From an uncultured Collinsella sp. (GTDB taxonomy: Bacteria; Actinomycetota; Coriobacteriia; Coriobacteriales; Coriobacteriaceae), in NCBI GenBank assembly GCA_900549135.1, contig URNI01000085.1, forward strand, positions 1 to 8,148: 8,148 bases of DNA, given 5' to 3'. Position 1 is the first letter of the stretch. Each line of letters opens with the position of its first letter. The notes beneath the pieces are model-generated. The model made no database searches. It was not told where the DNA came from and was given only the letters and a program-made list of their open reading frames with translations. A program made the translations under genes and the position numbers. This document shows, one piece after another, positions 1 through 5,154 of this stretch.

Positions 1-84
1 CGGCAATACGCTTGAGGATCCTTAAAAGAAAGTCCAGTTTATCCTTCCCACTCCATTGGTTACTCTTATTAGAAGGTCCGATAT

Positions 85-157
85 ATCAGTTGCGGTGAAA
101 TACGGACTGAATTACATCCATACAGACCAAAACAGTCCGTATTCCACCGCAACTTAT
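85..157. repeat. Long imperfect inverted repeat upstream of the flavoprotein gene
   Basis: Arms 85-109 and 133-157 are complementary at 23 of 25 positions around a 23-nt AT-rich centre. The core arms (89-109 and 133-153) differ at one position only, 98 against 144, and that pair becomes a permitted U-G wobble if the reverse strand is transcribed. No T-tract follows either arm, so it does not look like an intrinsic terminator. It lies about 130 bases before the flavoprotein start codon, where a regulator-binding site or a structured leader would be expected. A weak promoter-like pair (TTGCGG at 90-95, TACATC at 113-118, 17-nt spacing) falls inside it, which would fit an operator. That role is inference; the repeat itself is directly visible. 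Confidence 0.8.
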
Positions 158-290
158 CAAATGGGCCGACCGAAGTGGCCGAGTCCACCTGACGCCCACC
201 TGCCATATTTGCCCTTTACCGATTGCAGAGTCTTTGCGGCCCCATTGCCGATCACCCGTGCGACAATGCGCCGGACGAGAAAGGAATCCG

Positions 291-1817
291 ATGGAATCGA
301 CTGATGTACTGGTAATTGGATCTGGCATTGCGGGCCTTTGTGCCGCCATCGAAGCGGCATGCACAGGTGCAGCCGTCACTGTGGCAAGCGCCGGCAAGAC
401 CATGAGTGGATCGAGCTTCTTCCCGGGTACCTGGGGCCTCGGCCTCATCGGTCCCGTCGACGAAGACGACGAGCAGGACCTCATCGACACCATCCAGACC
501 GTCGGCGGCGGTGTCGCCGACCCCGAACTCGTCCAAACGTTCGTCCACGGCATTCCCCAAGCGATTGACTGGCTCGAGCAAGACCTGGGCGTTGAGCTCC
601 AGCGTCCGCAAAGCGCCAAGAGTGCTCAACAAAAGCAATTTATCCCCTGCTTTGACCACAAGACGCGCATGTGGCGCGGCCTCACCCGCAAGCCCCTTGA
701 GGACGCTCTGACGACCTGGATCGAGTCGCTCGGCATTCGCCTGCTCCCCCGCCATGAGCTTATCGATCTTGTTGAGGATGCGAACGGCAGAATAACCGGA
801 ACCGTACTTTACGACCTTACCGAAAATCGAATCGTGCCCTTTGCTGCCAAGGCCACGATCATCGCAGCCGGTGGCACAGGCGGCCTGTTCGAGCGCAGCC
901 TTACGTCGGCTGATGTGCTCAGTTCCTCGCAGGCCATCGCGCTGGCGCACGGCGCAACACTTACTAATATAGAGTTCATGCAGATGATGCCCGGCTTCAT
1001 CGAGCCCAGGCGTAACTTGGTCTTCAATGAGAAAACCTGGCGCTACGTGCACGTAGACCAGCCGGTAGATATTGCCGACGACAAGCTGGACGACCTGCTC
1101 GAGCAGCGCTCTGGATATGGTCCCTTCACGTCACGCTTGGCCTCCCGCGCTATCGATCTCGTCATCGATCAGGCAGGTGTCGAAGGCCTGGCACTCCACT
1201 ACGACTTCCCCCGCGAGGATGTCCCAGAGTTTGTGCAGACCTTTGCCACCTGGCTGCAAGACGAGCACGGCATCGCGCCGACCGACGAGATGCGCGTTGC
1301 GATGTATGCCCACGCTGCTAACGGCGGCATCAAGATCGATAAGACCGCGCACACGGGCGTTGAGGGCCTCTACGCTTGCGGCGAGGCGACAGGCGGCATG
1401 CACGGCGCCGACCGCATTGGTGGCTTGTCAAGCGCCAACGGCATCGTATTCGGACGTATCGCGGGCGCATCGGCAGCCCTCACAGCGCAGAAAGAGCCTG
1501 AGGCGGCCCTGAAGGCGGATATCGCCCTCCCCCAGTACGGCGTTGCCACAACAGATGCCGAACGCCTGACACACAGCCTTAGGCACACGATGAGCACCTT
1601 TTGCATGATCAACAGGACCGAAACAGGCCTATCCGAGGCCCTGCAACAGCTTGAAAGCCTGCAAGACAAGGCCATGGCGCTGAGCAAGCCGCATGCCGAT
1701 GACAGCGAGATCGCAGCCCTCGCCCGCCTGCAATCGCAGATTCGACTAGCACAGGAAATGGTCAAAGCCATGCGCAAGCGAACTGCAAGCTTAGGTTCGC
1801 ACTATCGAGCAGACTAA
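291..1817 (+). CDS. FAD-dependent oxidoreductase, fumarate reductase / L-aspartate oxidase family
   Basis: This 508-residue protein is probably cytoplasmic; no signal peptide or membrane segment is seen. It opens with a Rossmann dinucleotide-binding motif (GSGIAGL, residues 10-16). Further family marks are NIEF near residue 226, the arginine in SRLASRAI (R282), the histidine in AHAANGGI (H341), and GEATGGMHGADRIGG (364-378, with R375). The C-terminal helical part resembles the capping helices of NadB and SdhA. Family enzymes move hydride between FAD and dicarboxylates or related substrates. The histidine of the usual QFHP motif is methionine here (M233), and the glutamate-rich substrate loop of NadB is not recognisable, so aspartate oxidase activity should not be assumed. 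No nadA, nadC or iron-sulfur subunit gene is adjacent. The start at 291 is chosen for the AAAGGA 5 bases upstream; an in-frame start at 234 has no such site. Family assignment is firm, substrate unknown. Confidence 0.9.
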   Translation: MESTDVLVIGSGIAGLCAAIEAACTGAAVTVASAGKTMSGSSFFPGTWGLGLIGPVDEDDEQDLIDTIQTVGGGVADPELVQTFVHGIPQAIDWLEQDLGVELQRPQSAKSAQQKQFIPCFDHKTRMWRGLTRKPLEDALTTWIESLGIRLLPRHELIDLVEDANGRITGTVLYDLTENRIVPFAAKATIIAAGGTGGLFERSLTSADVLSSSQAIALAHGATLTNIEFMQMMPGFIEPRRNLVFNEKTWRYVHVDQPVDIADDKLDDLLEQRSGYGPFTSRLASRAIDLVIDQAGVEGLALHYDFPREDVPEFVQTFATWLQDEHGIAPTDEMRVAMYAHAANGGIKIDKTAHTGVEGLYACGEATGGMHGADRIGGLSSANGIVFGRIAGASAALTAQKEPEAALKADIALPQYGVATTDAERLTHSLRHTMSTFCMINRTETGLSEALQQLESLQDKAMALSKPHADDSEIAALARLQSQIRLAQEMVKAMRKRTASLGSHYRAD

Positions 1818-1863
1818 ATCGATTCTCACTTTGAGTTTGATCACAACTTCTCAACATGCATCG

Positions 1864-1912
1864 AGCCCCGTAAGCATGATTCCCCTAAGGAGAACACACC
1901 TACGGGGCTTTA
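1864..1912 (+). terminator. Possible terminator hairpin after the flavoprotein gene
   Basis: Arms AGCCCCGTA (1864-1872) and TACGGGGCT (1901-1909) pair perfectly over 9 bp and are followed by a short TTTA. The 28-nt loop contains a second imperfect hairpin (1880-1894). It lies 47 bases after the flavoprotein stop codon. The T-tract is short, so termination may be weak or depend on Rho. Confidence 0.5.
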
Positions 1913-1913
1913 G

Positions 1914-1938
1914 CCGTGTTTCCCTAAGGGAATCACGG
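1914..1938. repeat. Compact near-perfect hairpin
   Basis: CCGTG (1914-1918) pairs with CACGG (1934-1938), and TTCCC (1920-1924) pairs with GGGAA (1928-1932), with one T-T mismatch between them and a TAA loop. No T-tract follows. It sits directly after the possible terminator of the flavoprotein gene and resembles, in inverted orientation, the small hairpin at 1878-1898. Function unknown. Confidence 0.6.
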
Positions 1939-1991
1939 TGCAGATTACTCAGCTCCGCGCCCCGACGGGTTCGACCCCGTGCGAGGTCAAC

Positions 1992-2022
1992 AAAAAAGCG
2001 ACCAGCCTAAGCCAGTCGCTTT
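1992..2022 (-). terminator. Intrinsic terminator of the tRNA operon
   Basis: Read on the reverse strand, an 8-bp stem (1995-2002 with 2015-2022, core GCGAC/GTCGC) with a 12-nt loop is followed by a run of six T (1992-1997). It lies 14 bases past the 3' end of tRNA-Lys, as expected for the end of the tRNA transcript. On the forward strand the hairpin lacks a T-run, so it is directional. Confidence 0.85.
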
Positions 2023-2035
2023 AACAATCTTTGGG

Positions 2036-2108
2036 TGGGCCGTCAGGGGGTCGAACCCTGGACCTTGGGATTAAGAGTCCCCTGCTCTACCAACTGAGCT
2101 AACGACCC
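2036..2108 (-). tRNA. tRNA-Lys (anticodon CTT)
   Basis: A full cloverleaf can be folded on the reverse strand: acceptor GGGTCGT with ACGGCCC (one G-T wobble), D arm GCTC/GAGC, anticodon loop CTCTTAA with anticodon CTT (reads AAG), T arm CAGGG-TTCGACC-CCCTG, discriminator A. The top pair of the anticodon stem is a G-A mismatch (27-43). The three bases after the discriminator are CCC, so CCA is not encoded and must be added after processing. It follows tRNA-His by a short spacer, and both are probably cut from one precursor. Confidence 0.95.
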
Positions 2109-2130
2109 GATATCAACACGAAGCAAGAAC

Positions 2131-2208
2131 TGGGGTGGGTAAAGGGACTCGAACCCTCGACCTACGGGACCACAACCCGTCGCTCTAGCCAACTGAGCTA
2201 CACCCACC
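2131..2208 (-). tRNA. tRNA-His (anticodon GTG)
   Basis: The reverse strand folds to a cloverleaf with acceptor GTGGGTG/TACCCAC, D arm GCTC/GAGC, anticodon stem ACGGG/CCCGT around loop TTGTGGT (anticodon GTG), and T arm GAGGG-TTCGAGT-CCCTT. The histidine identity pair is present: an extra 5' G (position 2208) faces the discriminator C (2134). CCA is encoded at 2131-2133, unlike in the neighbouring tRNA-Lys. It is the first gene of a two-tRNA operon. Confidence 0.95.
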
Positions 2209-2234
2209 GTGTCCTGTGCGCTTCGCGCTCGACT

Positions 2235-2263
2235 ATTATTGCAAGGAACGCCACGCGATGCAA
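2235..2263 (-). promoter_or_regulatory. Promoter of the tRNA-His/tRNA-Lys operon
   Basis: On the reverse strand TTGCAT (2258-2263) and AATAAT (2235-2240, one change from TATAAT) are separated by exactly 17 bases. Transcription would start near 2228, leaving a leader of about 20 nt before tRNA-His. The leader contains a small GCGC-GAA-GCGC hairpin. The -35 box is only a partial match. Confidence 0.65.
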
Positions 2264-2270
2264 GCCCCAA

Positions 2271-2289
2271 TTTTCAAGAATTTTGAAAA
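2271..2289. repeat. Short AT-rich inverted repeat between the tRNA promoter and the aminotransferase gene
   Basis: TTTTCAA (2271-2277) and TTGAAAA (2283-2289) form a perfect 7-bp inverted repeat with a 5-base centre. It lies just upstream of the tRNA operon -35 box and about 85 bases before the aminotransferase start. It could be a protein-binding site or an AT-rich upstream element. No clear promoter for the aminotransferase gene was found nearby. Confidence 0.5.
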
Positions 2290-2373
2290 GAGTTTTTCGA
2301 GACCATTTCGAGCAAATCCCACCGGTTTCATAGGAGTAAACTTGCCCCACTGCAAATGCTCGAAAGGACCGGC

Positions 2374-3555
2374 ATGAAAGAACTATCCAACCGCACGGCA
2401 ACGTTTACCGATTCGGTCATCCGCCGCATGACACGCATCTCCAATAAGTATGGCGCCGTCAATCTCTCGCAGGGCTTCCCCGACTTCGATCCCCCGGCGC
2501 AGCTGCTCAACAGCCTCAGCGCCATCGCCAGCGACCCCAAGCCGCTCTATCACCAGTACTCCATCACCTGGGGCTCCCAGGCCATGCGCGAGGCGCTCGC
2601 CGCCAAACAGGAGCACTTTATAGGCATGCCGGTGAACCCCAACGAGAATATCGTAGTCACCTGCGGCTCCACCGAGGCCATGATGGCCGCCATGATGACG
2701 GTTACGAACCCCGGAGACAAGGTCGTCATCTTCTCGCCGTTCTACGAGAACTACGGCGCCGACACAATCCTTTCGGGTGCCGAGCCCATCTACGTGCCGC
2801 TCAACCCGCCTGCGTTCGACTTTGACCGCGAGACACTCGAGGCGGCCTTCCGCGACAACGATCCCAAGGCCATCGTCCTGTGCAACCCTTCCAACCCCTG
2901 CGGCAAGGTCTTTACGCGCGAAGAGCTCACCTTTATCGCCGACCTGTGCAAAAAGTACGACGCGTACTGCATCACCGACGAAGTCTACGAGCACATCGTC
3001 TACGCGCCCCATGAGCACGTCTACATGGCCACGCTGCCCGGCATGTTCGAGCGAACCATCAGCTGCAGCTCGCTGTCTAAGACGTACTCCATCACCGGCT
3101 GGCGTCTGGGCTACACCATCGCCCCGGCCCAGATTACCGAGCGCATCAAGAAGGTCCACGACTTTCTCACCGTGGGTGCCGCCGCTCCCCTGCAGGAAGC
3201 CGTTGTCACCGCCCTCAACTTCGACGACAGCTATTACGATGAGGTCCTCGACCTCTACACCGCCAAACGCGACTTGTTCTGCCAGGGGCTCGATAGCATC
3301 GGTCTTGAGCATAACGTGCCGCAGGGCGCCTACTACGTCATGATGGACATCTCTGAGTTTGGCTATGACAGCGACCTCGAATTCTGCGAGGACCTCGCAT
3401 CCAAGGTGGGCGTGGGCGCCGTGCCCGGCTCGAGCTTCTTCCGCGAGCCCGTCAACCATCTGATTCGTTTCCACTTTGCCAAGCGGGACGAGACGCTTAA
3501 CGCGGCACTGGAGAACCTCAAGTCGCTACGTGATAAAATCAAGCCGCGCGGGTAA
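2374..3555 (+). CDS. PLP-dependent class I/II aminotransferase
   Basis: This 393-residue cytoplasmic enzyme of fold type I transfers an amino group between an amino acid and a 2-oxo acid. Visible family marks are NLSQGFPDF near the N terminus, the NPSNPCG motif with N174 for PLP, D202 and Y205 in ITDEVYEH, the PLP-binding lysine K236 in SLSKTYSITGWRLGY, and R365 in LIRFHFAK for the substrate carboxylate. The NLSQGFPDF, KVHDFLT and EFC patterns match the methionine/kynurenine-type aminotransferases (E. coli YbdL-like) better than classical AspC. The exact substrate cannot be read from sequence. The start at 2374 is preferred because GAAAGGA (2362-2368) lies 5 bases upstream; an in-frame ATG at 2356 has its nearest AGGAG about 19 bases away. 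It has its own terminator and appears monocistronic. Confidence 0.92.
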   Translation: MKELSNRTATFTDSVIRRMTRISNKYGAVNLSQGFPDFDPPAQLLNSLSAIASDPKPLYHQYSITWGSQAMREALAAKQEHFIGMPVNPNENIVVTCGSTEAMMAAMMTVTNPGDKVVIFSPFYENYGADTILSGAEPIYVPLNPPAFDFDRETLEAAFRDNDPKAIVLCNPSNPCGKVFTREELTFIADLCKKYDAYCITDEVYEHIVYAPHEHVYMATLPGMFERTISCSSLSKTYSITGWRLGYTIAPAQITERIKKVHDFLTVGAAAPLQEAVVTALNFDDSYYDEVLDLYTAKRDLFCQGLDSIGLEHNVPQGAYYVMMDISEFGYDSDLEFCEDLASKVGVGAVPGSSFFREPVNHLIRFHFAKRDETLNAALENLKSLRDKIKPRG

Positions 3556-3580
3556 GGACGGCCCGGCAACTAAAGCAACC

Positions 3581-3624
3581 AAAGAAGCCCCGCACCGCCC
3601 GCCACGTTGCGAGGCTTCTTTTTA
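3581..3624 (+). terminator. Intrinsic terminator of the aminotransferase gene
   Basis: Arms 3581-3594 and 3608-3621 pair with a single mismatch (AAAGAAGCC with GGCTTCTTT, then CGCA with TGCG), followed by a T-run (3619-3623). It begins 25 bases after the stop codon and separates this gene from the fructokinase gene. Confidence 0.85.
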
Positions 3625-3630
3625 TAGCGC

Positions 3631-3658
3631 TTTCTTAAATGGTTTAGAGCCCTATACT
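3631..3658 (+). promoter_or_regulatory. Probable promoter of the ROK kinase gene
   Basis: TATACT (3653-3658) is a good -10 box, 38 bases before the start codon. A weak -35 candidate TTTCTT (3631-3636) sits 16 bases upstream. The preceding terminator means the kinase needs its own promoter. No operator-like repeat or catabolite-type site is evident. Confidence 0.45.
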
Positions 3659-3696
3659 TTAGTCACGGAGCAACTCGTCCCAGAGAGAGGAATACT

Positions 3697-4587
3697 ATGG
3701 CAGAACAGCAGCTTATCGGAGCGCTCGAGGCCGGCGGCACCAAGATGGTCTGCGCCACGGGCTATGCAGACGGTACGGTCCTGGAGCGTGAGCAGATCGC
3801 GACCACGACCCCGCAGGAGACCGTTGAGGCCGTCAATGCATGGTTTGCCGACAAGGGCATCGCCGCGCTGGGCATCGGCGCCTTTGGCCCCACCGCAGTC
3901 AACCCTGCCTCGCCCCAATACGGCAAGATCCTGGAGACGCCCAAAACGGCATGGCGCTACTTTGACCTGCTGGGCACTATCCAAAACGAGCTCAATATCC
4001 CCTGCGGCTACGACACCGACGTCAACGTCGCCTGCCTGGGCGAGGTCACCTTTGGTTGCGCCCAGGGCCTCACTGACGTTGTGTATCTGACCATCGGCAC
4101 CGGCGTGGGCGCCGGCGTGCTCTCGGGCGGTAAGCTCGTACACGGCATGATGCATCCCGAGGCCGGCCACATCCTGGTCACGCGCGACCCGCGCGACACC
4201 ATTGGCGAGCACAGCGCCTGCCCCTTCCACGACAATTGCCTCGAGGGTCTCATCGCCGGCCCCGGCGTTAAAAAGCGCTGGGATGGCAAGAGCGCCGGAG
4301 ACATGGCCGATGACCCGGAGGCCATGGACCTGCTCGCAGGCTATCTGGCACAGGCGCTCATGACCTACACGCTGTGCTACGCGCCGCAAAAGATCATCAT
4401 CGGTGGCGGCGTGGCCGACCACACCCCCATCGTGCCGCTCGCGCGCAAGAAGTGCGCCGAGATGCTCAACGGTTATATCGTCACGCCCGAGGTCAACGAC
4501 ATCGATACCTATATTGTCAACAACAGCCTTGAGGGCAAGCAGGGCATCATGGGCTGCCTGGCCCTGGGCGCGCAGGCGCTTCAGTAA
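3697..4587 (+). CDS. ROK-family fructokinase (zinc type)
   Basis: This 296-residue sugar kinase most likely phosphorylates fructose to fructose-6-phosphate with ATP in the cytoplasm. It shows the N-terminal phosphate loop EAGGTK (11-16), the catalytic aspartate in TDVNVA (D108), the second phosphate motif TIGTGVGAG (132-140), and IIIGGGV (233-239) in the adenosine region. The ROK zinc site is complete: H158 in HPEAGH, then C175, H178 and C181 in CPFHDNC. The layout and length match Bacillus YdhR/GmuE-type fructokinases more closely than glucokinases or NagC-type repressors, and no DNA-binding domain is present. GAGAGAGG ends 6 bases before the ATG. No sugar transporter or sucrose hydrolase is adjacent, so the sugar source is not evident. 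Related ROK enzymes also act on mannose, so specificity is probable, not proven. Confidence 0.9.
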   Translation: MAEQQLIGALEAGGTKMVCATGYADGTVLEREQIATTTPQETVEAVNAWFADKGIAALGIGAFGPTAVNPASPQYGKILETPKTAWRYFDLLGTIQNELNIPCGYDTDVNVACLGEVTFGCAQGLTDVVYLTIGTGVGAGVLSGGKLVHGMMHPEAGHILVTRDPRDTIGEHSACPFHDNCLEGLIAGPGVKKRWDGKSAGDMADDPEAMDLLAGYLAQALMTYTLCYAPQKIIIGGGVADHTPIVPLARKKCAEMLNGYIVTPEVNDIDTYIVNNSLEGKQGIMGCLALGAQALQ

Positions 4588-4600
4588 CAGACGCACCCAC

Positions 4601-4653
4601 AGGGCGTGGCGCGCCCGGCAAATCCAACCTACGGAACGACGCCACCACGCCCT
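4601..4653. repeat. 9-bp inverted repeat in the spacer after the kinase gene
   Basis: AGGGCGTGG (4601-4609) is the exact reverse complement of CCACGCCCT (4645-4653), with a 35-base GC-rich loop. No T-run follows. It lies just before the two-way terminator and may help protect the 3' end of the kinase mRNA or may be incidental. Confidence 0.5.
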
Positions 4654-4670
4654 ATATAAGCCCTCTAATA

Positions 4671-4712
4671 AAAAAGGCCGAGCACCAAGCATACGTCCTA
4701 GGCGGCCTTTTT
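4671..4712. terminator. Bidirectional terminator between convergent genes
   Basis: AAAAAGGCCG (4671-4680) pairs perfectly with CGGCCTTTTT (4703-4712) over 10 bp, giving an A-run before and a T-run after the GC stem on both strands. It serves the kinase gene from the left and the VanZ-family operon from the right. Its right arm lies inside the last codons of the VanZ-family gene, whose TAG stop (4698-4700) falls in the loop. Confidence 0.85.
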
Positions 4713-5147
4713 GGCACATATGAGCGATCGTAGTAGATATCGGAGCACAACGCCCGTTGCCGCTCCACAGCAGTCGATCATCACATCGGTGATCATGCCG
4801 GCGCGTCCCGGCACAAAGAGCTGAATCGTCTCGTCGATCGAAGGAATCAGCAGCAGGAACACCGCCGTGGGCAGCAGCACGTCAAAGGTGCGCCGGCCCT
4901 CAAAATCAAAGGCGTGCGTTGCCAAGATGCCGAGCACCATATACTCGGTAAAATGCGCGCACTTGCGAACAACAAAGTTGGTCACCCATTCATATGGAAG
5001 TCCCACGCCGTGCAGGAAACCGCGGATAGCTTCCATGACCGTTAGGCTCAGCGAGCCCGACCCCGAGCCGGGAACCAGCGAATTGCCCCAGATCAAGAGC
5101 GCCATCAGGCAGGTCACGACCGCCCATTTTCGATTGATCTTAACCAT
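4698..5147 (-). CDS. VanZ-family small integral membrane protein
   Basis: This 149-residue protein has about four hydrophobic segments (roughly residues 8-24, 66-81, 88-104 and 120-138). The VanZ signature is clear: RKCAHFTEY (61-69), DETIQLFVPGR (105-115) and DVMIDCCGAATG (121-132). VanZ was named for low-level teicoplanin resistance in enterococci, but the biochemical activity of the family is not settled and most members lie outside van clusters. None of vanS, vanR, vanH, vanA or vanX is present here, so a resistance role is not supported. The ATG at 5147 is 7 bases after the stop of the upstream gene. GGAGG in the last codons of that gene lies 12 bases before the ATG, which suggests coupled translation. 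The 3' end overlaps the shared terminator. Confidence 0.88.
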   Translation of the reverse strand: MVKINRKWAVVTCLMALLIWGNSLVPGSGSGSLSLTVMEAIRGFLHGVGLPYEWVTNFVVRKCAHFTEYMVLGILATHAFDFEGRRTFDVLLPTAVFLLLIPSIDETIQLFVPGRAGMITDVMIDCCGAATGVVLRYLLRSLICAKKAA

Positions 5148-5154
5148 GCAGAAG

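Noticed and set aside
1..84. Start of a divergent reverse-strand gene (AAGGAT about 10 bases before a TTG at 4-6)
   Set aside because: Only two codons would be inside the window, and no convincing promoter was found. It remains possible but cannot be supported.
56..304. 82-codon forward open frame across the inverted repeat
   Set aside because: No ribosome binding site, composition unlike the neighbouring proteins, and it overlaps the flavoprotein start in another frame.
291..1817. Naming the flavoprotein nadB or glpB
   Set aside because: Substrate-site residues differ from NadB, no NAD-synthesis genes are adjacent, and the sequence does not resemble E. coli GlpB beyond the FAD motif.
2043..2270. 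Reverse open frame across the two tRNA genes
   Set aside because: The sequence is fully explained by two tRNA cloverleafs and their promoter; the translated product is a typical tRNA artefact.
2383..3474. Long reverse open frame of 363 codons inside the aminotransferase gene
   Set aside because: Shadow of a GC-rich coding region; the forward frame has clear catalytic motifs, while the reverse product has none.
3652..4719. Long reverse open frame of 355 codons over the ROK kinase gene
   Set aside because: Antisense shadow running through a terminator and promoter; the forward kinase carries complete catalytic and zinc motifs.
4698..5147. Glycopeptide resistance locus because of the VanZ-family gene
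   Set aside because: No other van gene is present; VanZ-family genes occur widely without resistance.
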